Shown piece by piece: positions 1 through 11,495 of a stretch of 64,000 bases of DNA. The stretch comes from Enoplolaimus lenunculus (Eukaryota; Nematoda; Enoplea; Enoplida; Thoracostomopsidae). The stretch is from assembly GCA_030248215.1 (NCBI GenBank), contig JASANG010001787.1, forward strand, positions 43,679 to 107,678, written 5' to 3'. The translations under genes were made by a program, and so were the position numbers. Within the stretch, counting starts at the first letter, position 1. Each line of letters starts with the position of its first letter. Under the pieces are notes generated by a model, which was given only the letters and a program-made list of their open reading frames with translations, was not told where the DNA came from and did not search any database.

Positions 1-105
1 AAACCTAAGCGTTAGCCTAAGCTTAAGCAAAAAAGTAGTCTAAAGCTTAAGCATATTCTACTGCAACCAAGCCGAAAGTCGTTTCGCCCTGATCTTAACA
101 TGTGC
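1..105. mobile_element. Truncated copy of the TTAGGC-bearing MITE
   Basis: Degenerate CCTAAG hexamers (CCTAAGCGTTAGCCTAAG), then the family-typical AGCAAAAAAGTAGTCTAAAGC and an end resembling GCCCTGATCTTAACATG. The left part lies outside the window. Confidence 0.5.
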
Positions 106-134
106 TTTTTGGATGATATGTACTCTAGAAACCT

Positions 135-890
135 TTATAAGTGGAGTAATAAAAGGGGGTTTCCATTTGAAGTCTCAATCAATAGGAGTCTGTATTTCTA
201 ATAAGGGTGCGCTACACTTTTTTTGACGTTTGGCGCAGTCCCGTGTCAACCGTTACCCGCAGTGTACCCTACGGCGCTGTCCGTCACCGTGCGGCGCCGT
301 CCCTCTCCGTTCGTTCGGCGCCGTCCCTCTCCGTTCGTTCGGCGCCGTCCGTCACCCGTGCGGTGCCGTCCGTTACCGTGCGGTATCGTACGCAAATAGC
401 ACACTTATGATAACCTATGGTAACGAACGGTGAGGGACGGCGCCGTACGGGTGACACACAGTGATGCGGACGTCAAGTATAGCACAACCAAAAAGTCTGT
501 AAGCGGATAGAGTAACTAGACTGTAATTAGAGTTCATAAATGTCAGTTATCCCTTAGTAAAATTGTAGTGCATAAATGACTCCAGCATCAAATAAAGTTG
601 AGTTCGAAACTTTAAAAGCTGGTTAAGTTTTGAAAGTACATTCCTAAGTACAACCTTGTATTGTCGTTCAAGCGTTTGAAACAAGACAAACATCTATTCA
701 ACGGAGAGTTGTAGTACCGGATATATATCAGTAACAAAGAGCGGTGGAGGTCGGGTTAAAAATAAATAACAGTCCGTAAATCCAAATAACAGGGGGTACA
801 TTCTCACAAATAAAATACATGCAATTATGATTAGCAGTGTCGCATCAAAAATCTTTCACCAAAAATCTTCTAAAGGGTAAAGTTGTATGG
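135..890 (+). mobile_element. Family A element (TCATTTATGC repeat), interrupted by family G
   Basis: Shares long blocks with copies near 10075, 32400, 33060 and 48960: ATAAATGACTCC.., GAGTTCGAAACTTTAAA, GTACCGGATATATATCAGTA and the following CAGTCCGTAA. Intact relatives have a continuous stretch at GTATCTCTAATTAGAGTC; here a GC-rich family G element (about 203-489) is inserted at that point. The right end is degraded. No coding capacity is seen. Confidence 0.6.
203..489. mobile_element. GC-rich family G element
   Basis: It begins AAGGGTGCGCTACACTTT and ends GACGTCAAGTATAGCACAAC, imperfect inverted ends. The interior is repeats of CCGTCACCGTGCG / CGGCGCCGTCC type, much richer in GC than its surroundings. 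Short open frames in it shift with the repeats and are not genes. Confidence 0.6.
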
Positions 891-1244
891 CGGGGAATTA
901 TCATTTTATCACAAAAAATTTTCTGTATGCGTTGTGATGATCAGTAAAATACGAGTACACACCCCCTATTAACTAGTTACTATGCCCACCACTTCTTAAA
1001 TGTGTGTACAACCCATTATCAACTGGTGATCCGAATCGTAAATGTCAAACCTGTGAATGCTTTACCATCGTAAATTAACGTAGTCTTTGATTTTTGTTTA
1101 CCGCCGCTGGGGTGTAAAATTTCACATGTACACCAGTTTAACTTTACCGGCGACAGTTGCTACACACATTTGAGAATACGGGAATAGACTGCAACGTAAT
1201 ATCTTCATGCTAATGCAACTTTCACAATAATATGCTTACAGCAG

Positions 1245-1560
1245 GTGGCTTTTGAGGCGGTAGTGTCATGGACGCTGAAGCCAAAAAAACCTTCAGTATC
1301 GTGGACGTTGAAGCCGAAAAGCTTCAGTGTCCTGGACATTGAAGCATTTTTGGCTTCAATGTCCAGGATACTGAAGCTTTTTGGCTTGAGTATGCGGGAC
1401 ATTGAAGCCAAATATGCCTCAGTGTGCAGGATACTGAAACTGCTTCAGTGTCCAGGATATTGAAGCATTTTTGACTTCAGTATACGGGATTCTAAAAGAC
1501 CGAAGGCTTCAGTGTCCCGTATACTCAAGCCAAAAAGCCTCAGTATCCAGGACACCACGA
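1245..1560. repeat. Tandem array of ~35-bp palindromes
   Basis: About eight diverged units built on GCTTCAGTGTCC and its complement (GGACATTGAAGC), joined by A-rich spacers such as CATTTTTGGCTTC. One unit, GCTTCAGTGTCCTGGACATT.., is nearly self-complementary. Both strands carry open frames only because of the repeat. Confidence 0.75.
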
Positions 1561-1657
1561 ACATGTAACGTAAGATTAGCGTCTGAATATAATTTTTGTG
1601 GAAGTTGCATAATAAAAATGTGGCATCTGTTCTTAGTATATCAAGGATCTTTACTAT

Positions 1658-1852
1658 GGCCAATGTTACTTTTCGGTCCGTAACAGTAGATTAAGCGTAT
1701 TACTAATCCTAAGCCCAAGCCCAAACGTTACAAAAGCGTATTTATAAGACTAAGCCTAAGCCTAAGCGAAAAATATAGTCTAGAATGTAAGCCTACTCTT
1801 TTCCAGACCCACCACAAACTGGGACGACCCTAAAAGTAACATGAGCCTGGCC
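1658..1852. mobile_element. TTAGGC-bearing hAT-like MITE, near-complete copy
   Basis: Starts GGCCAATGTTACTTTTCGG, ends near TAAAAGTAACATGAGCC..GGCC, with CCTAAG hexamers inside. Flanks TTTACTAT and TGTACTAT match at 7 of 8, an aged 8-bp target duplication. Confidence 0.7.
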
Positions 1853-2195
1853 TGTACTATTATAATCCGGTTCCCTGTACCGTGTTCAACTTACCACTCA
1901 TTGGTGGTTCCTTAACTGGTTAGATATTACTGCAACAACCGAATAACACTTGTCTACTAAATTAAAAGATTGAAATATCCGTTAAAATATATGCTATTAA
2001 TAGAAACAAACAGAAATCTAAATTAGGCAAAAAATTCTAAATTATGCAATTTTCAATTGTTCGATTTCAAATAAAAATGACAAAATTCATCCAAAATCTC
2101 GCAAATTTTCAAGTGTATGTGGTATTTTTTGTTTAAAATGTAAGAATGCCCGGCAAATATATGCATCTAAAATTGCAAAACATACTGACAAAAAT

Positions 2196-2389
2196 GGCCA
2201 AAACACAGGCGGAACAGTATTATAAGCATATTCCTAAGCCTAAGCCCTAAGCCTAAGCCTAAGCCTAAACGTAAGAATGAGCATATTCCTAAGCCTAAGC
2301 CCAGCAAAAAATTAGTCAAAAGCTTAAGCTTAATTTTTTTTCTAGTCCCACAGAAAAACGTTGCGGCGACCCTGATCTTTACATGGGCC
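2196..2389. mobile_element. TTAGGC-bearing MITE, subfamily with the largest hexamer array
   Basis: Starts GGCC, then GGCGGAACAGTATTATAAGC. It contains about nine CCTAAG-like hexamers in two blocks and ends GATCTTTACATGGGCC. Flanks are A-rich, so the duplication is not decisive. Confidence 0.6.
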
Positions 2390-3169
2390 CAAAAAATTAA
2401 CGCAGTTTTTAAACTTTTCTAAAATTAACATTCGTTTTGTTTTCATTATACGTTATTATCAGTGTACATAGTGGTTTTAACCAATATTTGAACAACTTCA
2501 TTCTATTAAACTTCTATAGCCGCCTAGGACACCAGTATAACAAAACCAGATTGATCTGTCCACAAACCTAACAAAAACAAATCGCTTGTACCATCTTTCG
2601 GTTCAATAATTAAATAAAATTGTTGCCTAAACACTGTACGGATGACCTTAGCAACCAAAAATACAATGAATACATAATCAGAGTCAACCGAGACTTGAAG
2701 TACTCTTTGAAGCACTATATATATTTATTTATATATTGATGTATGTATTGATATATAATTTTCATACCAGACAAATCATGGCTAATTTACCGGCACCAGT
2801 TTTGTAAATATTGGTAACCATGCCTTTTGATGAGTATTATGTCATAAAAACAACCATGTTCAACCGGTCCGTAATTGTGAAGGGTTGCAAGCACGGGGGA
2901 GGGGGGTGGGGAGAGACACCGTCTCTCGTGGACGTATGCGCCCCCTTTAGTTGTATTGAAAATTTGTTAAACATTAAAGGATTATATTTGCCCATATATA
3001 AACGATCTCTGGTTGCGGTCTGAAATACAAATTAGTAAAAAATACAGTTTATTGAACTGATGACTTGATAGTCATTAAGCCAAACCTAAGGTTTGTTGGC
3101 TTGTAGGCCTGAAGCTAACATTCTCAAATGCGTATAGCGCTGTATGGCGAGGACACGAATCGACAATGA

Positions 3170-3278
3170 CTGGGTTGTTCCTAAGCCTAAGCCTAAAGCA
3201 AAAATGTAATTTAGAATCTAAACCTACTTTTTTATAGACCCACCAGAAACCTGGACGCCTCTTAAAGTAACATGGGCC
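3170..3278. mobile_element. Right-hand fragment of the TTAGGC-bearing MITE
   Basis: CCTAAGCCTAAGCCTAAAGC, then TACTTTTTTATAGACCCACC and the terminus TTAAAGTAACATGGGCC. The left end is missing. Confidence 0.55.
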
Positions 3279-3753
3279 AAAATATTGAATAGTGATTGGA
3301 ATTTAGCCATTAATACGCTATGTTTATTGATAAGTTTTTTGACGAGACCCAGCGGCGAATCTAGAAATTTTTGGCATAGAATAAGTTGGCAAAAGTTATG
3401 AAACGCAACTTTTACTGTATGCTTGCTATATATGTTTCAATTTTCTAAGGTGGAAAAATTGTAAAGTAAGTAAGTGACCATACCAGTTTATCACAAAACA
3501 TTGTGTGACGGGGGGTGTACGCCTGCAACGCCCAACCCCTCTGGATCCGCTAGTGACAAGTTTTCTAGCTAATGAAAGTTCACATCAAATATTGTAGTCA
3601 GTAAAACATCACAACTTGAAATGTGACCCTTTACTGCATTCAATAAATGCACAGCACACTGTACGTCACTCAACTTCTAAAAATTAGAACTTGCACGTCC
3701 AAATTGCAGTTGCAAATTGACCAGTACAAAAACTTGCACATGTGAATAGGGCT

Positions 3754-6700
3754 TTACTCAACATCCGCTCGTTCACAAGTCAACAGACACGTGTGGTCCC
3801 TATTAACTTGTCCCAGTGTCAGGTTGAGATCCGCTGGCGTTCGTATCTTGTCTCTGACCGGATATTCTGGTGACAATTCTTGTTTCAAAGTTTGAAAATT
3901 TTGACTTTTGCCGGGCCGTTTTTGAATTCCCAAAGATTTCATCGACGTTGTGGTCATTGTATCGAACGATGAGAAACTTTGCGATGGTGTCATGCTCGAA
4001 AGTGGTTCAGTTGTGTGGTCTGACAGTAAGCTTGTATCAGACGAGTATCTACGATTTCGGAGAGCTTTATCGGCCGAGTATAAACGGGCAAAATTCTGTG
4101 ATTCTTGAGGCCACTGAGGACCAGTGCTACAAGTTGGTTGGGAGTACTTTGAAATTTGTTGGTATTTCGAATCAGGTAAAACTGTTTGGTTTGGCGTTTG
4201 GATTTTCATGTCATCAAAGACGGGTCGATTAGTAGCTTGAAGTTGAGCACCTGTTGAACTTGTTCGTTGGGTTACTCTGGCTTCTTGGGAGACAGAATCT
4301 GTCCAATGAGTTCGGTGGCACCCTAGTTCGTCTTGGAAATCTGCCGTACATGAAAATGGTGTATATGAAATAGGTTGAAAATTTTGCCATTCCTCTCGCG
4401 TGGAAGAGAGAGCCGTAGTGGTCACAGTTCGGGTCTCTTGCGCGACAAGACAACCGGACGTTTCTACAGACGGTAGACTGTCTGTTGCTAGAATGTCAGA
4501 CAGCCTTTCGTATGTTAAAAAGTCTGGAAATCTGGCGGCAGACTGTCCGCTAGAACCACTGGACGATGTTCGGTTGCATGTGTGTCGTGCTACTAGACAA
4601 CCAGATGTCTCAACAGACGGTAAACTGTCTGCTGTTAAAGCGGCAGACAGTCTGCTGTCTGACAAGACGTCTGGTTGTTTGACGGCAGACTGTCTGCCAG
4701 ACACCGCAACAGAGCTACTCCGACGCGTTTCGGTTAACGCTGTCAACGACTTTGCTCGCCCGAATCGGTAATTTTGACTGTAAGTCGAATCAGACTGCCC
4801 ATTGGTTTCTAAACATTCTTCATGCCGTGTAGAAATTGGTCCATTCGGTCTGTTAACCGCAGAAGATAACGAATTACGTTTGGCGAAATTTTGAACTCCG
4901 GCTGCAGACTGGATTTTATTGGTCAGTTGATAATTGCTGATTTTTGATACGTTGCTTTCAGAAGTCATATTCCCAACGGCAGCAGTAGATGTTGTTGCGG
5001 TTACTACAGTACCCATTGGTGCAGTTGTAGCCACTGTTGCCCCTAGGGTTTGAACAGGTTCTCTGGATAGCGACGGCTGCAGGGAAGAGACTGGGGAAAT
5101 TGATCCAGGGATACGTGGAGATACTTCTCCGCGACTGGCCGCGTGTACCAAACGTGGAGTCAAACTGTTTAGACGCATTGCGAGGTCTTCTTCATCACCG
5201 GAAACGGATTCCATGAACTCTTCGTACGACGGTGGGATCTGAATATATCTAAATTGCGTTATATTTGCAAACAAATTCTAGAAAATGCTAAATGCACTTT
5301 GGTTAAAACATATGGCCATTAAATTTTGTTTGCTAAAAGTATCAAGACTATTTTTACAATATTTAGTTTGCCTATAATACTATCAAGAACTTTGTAGAGA
5401 TGACAAAAGTATGTAAAAAATGAAGTTTAAAACGCACTCAATTTTGCACTACTAATTTAGAAAGTGATTCAACTCATTGTGAGTTGAAGTCAATTCAGTA
5501 GAATTTATAGTGTAAGCGTAGCAAAATACTGTTACAAACGGAATCCCCTTTTATCAAAACTCGAATACCGTTTTGTATTTTTAACAAGATTGCTTAACGT
5601 CTGCTTAACAAATCACTATTGAATATTACCTTGGTTTCTGAAATGTTTCTTAAGTATTTACTTAACGTATGCTTAATTTAGTTTAGCTATGCCAGCAAAT
5701 TAAGCAAATACTTAATTTTTTGAACTAAACCAGAAAAATATCAATCTTGAGCCTGCGCCATGAATATGGAACTCATACTTTTGCTCTATCTGAAGTCAAA
5801 ACTTTGAACTAATAATTTCAATTTGACCTATATTTGTTCGAACTGTTGATTTGTATCAGATCAAATTTGGTCAACGACTTAAGTATTTGCTTAATTTAAC
5901 GACGCTTCTAGGAACGATAAACTTGCTAAGTAATTACTTATGAAGTAGTCAAGTATAAGTTGTACTCATGTAACGGTTTCATAAGCCAGCCGTTAGCAAA
6001 ACTTACTCCAACTACGTCTTCGTACAACGGTGGTGGACCTGGGGCGTAAGTAACCGGTTCGTGCATTTGATCCCAATAAGTTCTCGCTGCTTCATAAAAC
6101 GCAATTTCTTCATCTGTTTGATTTGCTAATCCTAACAACAAAAATCAGCATATTTCGGTCTGCTTTTAAGGTTGGCGAACCAGAAGCCAAGGGAAACCCA
6201 GTAGGCTCGTTACCCCTGGAAAAAATTAGCCACCCCTCTCCCCTCAAGAAAAATTTCCACCTTGTGTGTATTTAGTCAACGAAAAGTGTTGTATACCCCT
6301 TCTAGAAAAAATTTAGTCCACAGTCAGTAGTTGTAACCGAATTTGTTTTTCGTTTTCGCACAAGAATCTGTGTACTAGGGAGTCCCTTACTGCAATGGAC
6401 AAAATTGTGGGTTAATGCCGTCTCAGAAATCTTATGTATTTTACCCTCCAAATAATTATGTTGCCTTTTAAATTTCAATGCCAAAACATTTTCTTATGCT
6501 TTTTGGCTGTAAATGTCCGTTTCCGTTACCGTCATAGAAATAACGAAAATAATGTTATTTTTACGTTCAAAATTTGTTATAACTCACGTACATATTTTGC
6601 AATTTTTCATCACGAATATGCTGCAATTGTTCAAAATGAAATAAAAATTGTGAAATTTATCCAAAATATTTCAAATTTTGATGCATACGCTACTTTTTTC

Positions 6701-7220
6701 TTGAAAATATTACAAAGCCCAGTGAATATTTACGAGCTTCAATTGTCTGAACAGAAAAACAAAACGTCTATGAAACTTTTATACTTCAATATTCATTTTC
6801 GATTCCGTTATTTTGATCACTATCCGTTTCAGTTATTTTTACTATTCGTTTTACCCCCCCTCCCTGCTAAACATATATAGCTGCTGCGCTGGCTAAACAG
6901 GTCTCCTATTTACCACCATCACCGTTTTCACCATTTCCACCGGTTTCAGCTGCTTGTTGTATTCGATGTAGCAGTTTACGCCGCGTATAACTACGAATCG
7001 CCCAACGCACTGCAAGATATGCCGCAGTCAAAAGTGAAACTGCACAAACAATTGCCGAAACAACCATAACATGCGGAAATAACACGCATGCTAAAGTGTC
7101 ACATTGATTTAAAAGATGAAAATAAGTTTCGTCGACACGATTTACGCCGGCATCGGAACCGGAATACGCGTCGTATTTTGAGTCTGACAGCGAATCTTGA
7201 CCGGATGTTGGATTATCCAT
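3754..7220 (-). CDS. Single-pass membrane protein with two PPxY motifs, 3 exons, family not recognised
   Basis: Predicted exons run 7220-6914, 6131-6007 and 5238-3754. Each junction has GT..AG ends (GTAAAT, then GTAAGT donors) and phases agree (1, then 0), giving 638 residues. Residues 1-45 are Ser/Asp/Gly-rich, about 46-71 form one hydrophobic segment, and the next 15 residues are strongly basic (RWAIRSYTRRKLLHR), so the C-terminus should be cytoplasmic. There is no cleavable signal peptide. Exon 2 ends in a PPLY motif (Tyr139) and exon 3 opens with PPSY (Tyr149), ten residues apart. Paired PPxY motifs are known ligands for WW domains, such as those of Nedd4-family ubiquitin ligases, so an adaptor or trafficking role is inferred. 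The remaining ~480 residues are low-complexity Ser/Thr-rich and contain a 49-residue tandem repeat at about 327-362 and 376-411. The ATG is chosen as the first in the open frame. No homologous family is recognised. Confidence 0.62.
4450..4678. repeat. Tandem pair of ~82-bp palindromes inside coding exon
   Basis: Two imperfect palindromes (4450-4531 and 4597-4678) lie 147 bp, or 49 codons, apart inside exon 3 of the PPxY gene. The second starts ACAACCAGATGTCT and ends AGACGTCTGGTTGT, so it can fold back on itself. Because each unit is nearly self-complementary, both strands read similar peptides: the coding strand gives ADSLPSVETSGCLVA and the other gives AADSLLSDKTSGCLTA. It looks like a foldback element captured in frame and then duplicated. 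Confidence 0.6.
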
Positions 7221-7384
7221 GCTACCGGATACTTGTATTTTAATGACAGTAATTTGTAATTTTTAGTATCATACTTTGCTGTCGGTTAATGTGTTTGAAG
7301 GGCTAAAAGTGTATAGATGAGTTTTACACTAAACAATGGTAGTGAACGATTTGTAAATACAGCATCTGAAAGTTTTTCTATTAA

Positions 7385-7860
7385 CTTGTCTCACCGATCT
7401 AAATGCTAGCGGAATCAGAACCGGAATATGCATTCTAGGTTGAATTGAATAGCAAATCTTGCCTGGATGTGGGGTCGTCCATGCCAATGGACATTAAAAA
7501 CATTAGTAGCGAGTGACTGTTAAAAAACAGCAACTAAACTTTTTCTATTAATATCCATATCACTGTTCCAGTAAAGGAGCTGTGTCCTCGAGCACCTCTC
7601 ACGTTCCGTTGAAATTTTCACACTTCACAGCAGTACCGGAACCGGAATAACTATTGTTAATCGGGTCTGTGAAAACTAGTGTTGACCGGATGTTGGGTCA
7701 TCCATGATATCGGACATTTCTGTTTGGATTTTATGGTCGGGTATAAATTGGTTACACGGTTAAAAGCTTTGTTACAACAAGTTAAATTTAAAGCATTGAC
7801 ATGGTGACTGGATTATTTACAAGACACCAACTGAAAATTTTTCTATTAACCCTTTCTCAC
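7385..7860 (-). pseudogene. Two diverged partial copies of PPxY-gene exon 1 upstream of the real one
   Basis: The start-codon region of exon 1 (about 7141-7220) recurs at about 7405-7490 and 7625-7715, each time with a CAT (ATG on the minus strand) in the context ACATCC.. and a CCGGAAT block. Both copies hit in-frame stops within a few dozen codons (for example ATG GAT GAC CCA ACA TCC GGT CAA CAC TAG near 7708). Flanking sequence is repeated too, including CTGAAA(A/G)TTTTTCTATTAA at about 7365, 7535 and 7830, so this is a ~220-250-bp tandem duplication of the gene's 5' end, not dispersed exons. Confidence 0.55.
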
Positions 7861-7864
7861 CGCT

Positions 7865-8215
7865 CGACTACTTATAGCAAGAGTGGATGATGCATACTTC
7901 AACAATAGTATGCAACTGGGTACATTCTGTGTCGAAAAGTATGTACCCGGCGCGCGTTGCATTGTTGCTCTACCCCTTTATTTAGAGGGGGGTGCAACCA
8001 GGGCAAACCATGGCACTTTATGTATGCGGCGTCAAAAATGCTCCCTTTATAGTTAAATTTAGTGTTATTGCATGGGACAACGACCCTCTAAACGAAGGGG
8101 GTCAACCAAAAACGCAACGTCGGCTGGTACATTTTGTACCACGCGAAACCCCAAGAGTTGCACACTCTTGTATGTATGCACTCTTGTTATAGTGTTTGAC
8201 GCTAGAGTCGAAGGC
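7865..8215. mobile_element. Foldback MITE (AACTGGGTACATTCT family)
   Basis: Long imperfect inverted arms. The left reads ATGCAACTGGGTACATTCTG, then GGCGCGCGTTGCA. The right arm contains the complements (AACGCAACGTCGG, GGTACATTTTGTACC, GTTGCACACTCTTG). A related element lies at 15958-16305. Its internal short frames are not genes. Confidence 0.6.
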
Positions 8216-8219
8216 GCTC

Positions 8220-10060
8220 TCTCGTTATGTTGGAATTTTAAGAAAACGGTTAAAATTTTACAATCACAGCTTATATCGAGACAATTTTGGATGAAAGGTA
8301 GAAGTAGAATTGAAAATAGGATTTGACATATCCGAAATGAAGATGTTTATATTCAAACAATAATTAAAATTTGGAGAAAGACAAAACTATACTGCACTGA
8401 CTTCAAGCCCAATACATGTTATAATCTATATATGAAAGGTGGAATGTCCCACATACGTATTTTGGGCAACTTTCCAGCATTACTTTGTTTACAATGAATT
8501 CTTAAATGTTCTGTGAAAACAATGTCTGCGTGAAGATGTTTGTGCACTCGCTAATTTTTGCGCACTGCGCCAAACCGGTTGCCTAGTTGAAATTATAGCT
8601 GAAATTCTTGTTAAAATTATTTTGTGCATAAATTTATCAAAATATACATTAGCTGAAATGTTGATGATGGTTACTTGTTCAAAAATTAAGCCAAATTAAG
8701 TGAATTACTGTTAATTATTTGGTACAGAAACTCACAAAACGGTCTGTAATATTATGTAACTTTTGTATAAATGTATTTTGACTGGTTAAAATCTATGGCG
8801 ACCCGAGGAATATTTAAGATGTTGGAGCCAAAAAAATAAAGGAAAATTTGTTACGGCATGAATCTGACAATGGTATGCGAAATCTCCTTCGGCGTTTTTT
8901 TCAAATGTTCGGACGTACCATAGCGCCTGATGATCTGACGTCAGTAAAACAGTTTATAAACCGTGTAGCAAACCGCATTTGAAACCGTGACACTGCGTCG
9001 GTGATATGAGAATATAAAAGAAGCCTAACAAAATTTCCGTTATTATTTATCAAACTGAAATATTATCACATATTTGCGCTATCGTATCAAACCAATGAAA
9101 AATGAAATTTTACATTTTAGAACGTTATTCTTCACAAGCACTAGATTTGTCTAAATAAACAGGTAAAATAAAGCAAGCATCTGTTTTTGTCATGTTCTTT
9201 AAGCATAAAAAATGCTACGCAGACCAGGAGTATAGTTTGAACTTTCAACGATATATAACTTTATGTTAACGTTTTTTGGAACCCAAGCGGTACCAAGTGA
9301 AAAAAATTCTTGTAACCTTCAACATTGATCTGATTATTTTAAAACCTTACTGCCCCTGCAAAAGACATTATCTATCTACGCAATGAAATTTTAATATAAA
9401 TGATAATTTTAGGACCGTTTAGCGTTTTAGCATTTGATATTTTTTATATCCAAAATATCCTAAAACAGAATCTCGATTTTGGATATCGACAACGAAAATT
9501 TTGAGGTTTTCAAGTAGTTTCCAAACTTTTGTTTTTGTTCGTTAAGCACTTTGTTTCAACGCACCGTTTCCACTGAAGCTGCCCTGAGATGCAAAATCAA
9601 CGCTATCAGCAGAAACTTGCCAGACAATCTAAGAAGATTATTTTTGTGCAATTATTATTTTCAGTACTTGCTTTTATAGAGAAATGGTGTAGACTGAACC
9701 GATCATAACACAAAACACTACCTGCTTAATTTTCAGATAATACATATAACTGTTAGCGTCCTGAAATTACCTAAAGTTCGGGTTGGTTTGCCTTCGTATG
9801 CTTTGAATCACTGGAACAATCAAAATTTACTGTTTCCCGACAAAACTTGAATAAAGCGGTGTCCCTAGGGTATCTGTGACATAAAAATATTGTACACTCC
9901 GCTGTTTTTCAAACATTAGAGCCTAGACAGTGTTTAAATACTGTAAAACAGTCGTGTCCGGGTACGGTTTCCGCGAAACTCTATGATGTCCGCGACTAGC
10001 TTATATATACTATTCGAATATAAAGAGTTCGATAAAACCATAAACCGGACAAGCTATTGA
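8220..10060. other. Unannotated AT-rich stretch
   Basis: No long frame, recognised repeat family or RNA gene was seen here. Confidence 0.4.
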
Positions 10061-10064
10061 TTTT

Positions 10065-10395
10065 CTTTGTGGATTAGAGTCCATAAATGTCAATTAATCG
10101 TAATTGTAGCGCATAAATGACTCCAAGACCAAATAATTTGAGTTCGAAACTTTAATGCGTACCTAAATTTTGGAAGTACATTCATAAGTATAAACTTGTA
10201 TTATCGCTCAAGCTATTGACACAAGAGAAATCAACCTTTAATTCAACGAATAATTGCAGTACCGGATATATATCAGTAACGAAGGGCGGCGGAGGGCGGG
10301 TTAAAATAAATAGCAGTCCGTAACCGAACAACAAGGGGGGTACCCTCTGGAGAGGCCAAATAAATATCAGTCCCCCCTCTTATTCGGGTCACTAC
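10065..10395 (+). mobile_element. Family A element, right-hand part
   Basis: Carries GAGTCCATAAATGTCAATTA, GAGTTCGAAACTTTAA, CCGGATATATATCAGTAACG and the terminus CTCTTATTCGGGTCACTAC. The left inverted end, seen in the 32953 copy, is missing. Confidence 0.6.
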
Positions 10396-10399
10396 GCTA

Positions 10400-11030
10400 T
10401 TGTAACGGGTGGGAAACAAGCAATAAAATTCAATCTTCGGGCAAACTTGGGTAGAGTGCCTTTTCGACTCAGCTCCTCAAACTTGTTGGAAAGATACCGA
10501 TATAAATTTCTATACTTTTTAGTAAACACTTTATTGAAACTAATCCAAACTGTCTACGCTACTGTAAAACATTTACACACTTGGCTGCTGATGCGGTATA
10601 AAACAATACTGTTGCTATGATATTAGCAAGGTTGGTTTTTTCGGGAAAAACAAAAAAAGCGAAAAAATTGAAAATCAAGTACTAATGCTTCCTCAAGCTC
10701 AAAAACGTTAACGAATGATTTGTGTTTTTAAAAAAGATAGAAGAATTAACTTACTATTTTATTTGTAAGTATCAACGTTTGATAACACGTGATGATAAGC
10801 TTGCTGCACCGCACACACTAATGAGCTGTCATACACATTAAAAAGGTGCATGTGCCAGCTAGGTGGTGGGTACAAACTTGCGTGGTTGAGTCCGGCAAAA
10901 AATCGCAAGCAGGATTTGTAGTTTTATTGATATCTGAAAAATGAAATTTTAATAAGAAGTTAGGTTCAGAACTTTATGCTGGTTCACGTTATAACCGTGG
11001 CAGTTCAGGACACGTTTTGAACCCTATTAA
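10400..11030. other. Unannotated stretch
   Basis: No supported gene or repeat was recognised. Confidence 0.35.
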
Positions 11031-11129
11031 AATAGACTATTGGGTAACATTTTGTCTGCTTATGGACCCTGCATCGTATTCAAAAATTCGTATTTGTCTG
11101 CTATTAACATGTGTGGGTCACCTTTTGTT

Positions 11130-11495
11130 CTTCAATGTCATGATATTCGAGGTATTGTCTGCGAATATCGTATGATATATTTTCAAATGTCTGGATACTT
11201 GAGGTATAACGTACCCAAATTGTCCTGTTGGATATCATATGATACTAGAATTTAAATTTGAATTTTTGAATTTTTGAAGCCGTGGTTCTAAACTATTTGG
11301 GTCGGAAACGATTGGCATTCGTGTAAAAGTTACACTATGCCGCTGAATATCATATGATATTCGTTGAAATTTTGGAATATCATATGATATTCGCATAAAT
11401 GTCCCACAGCGTCACGTGACATACCGTCCCTTGTACACATTGATCATTTGAGAGCGGTGGTTCGTATATAAACTAATGTCATATGACATTCGAGT
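11130..11495. repeat. Cluster of ATCATATGAT palindromes
   Basis: At least five palindromic sites occur in ~360 bp: GAATATCGTATGATAT, GGATATCATATGATACT, GAATATCATATGATATTC (twice) and AATGTCATATGACATTC. Spacing is irregular (about 30-140 bp). Confidence 0.6.

Noticed and set aside
207-433. Two overlapping 67-codon frames in the GC-rich patch near the left edge
   Set aside because: They come from GC-rich repeat units of family G, lack stops only because of composition, and shift with the repeat.
2215-2290. True interstitial telomere array
   Set aside because: The CCTAAG hexamers are bounded by the GGCC inverted ends of the MITE family and are too short and degenerate to be a fused telomere.
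4400-4771. 123-codon + strand frame opposite the PPxY gene
   Set aside because: Its resemblance to the coding strand is explained by the palindromic DNA; no splice sites or conserved features support a second gene.
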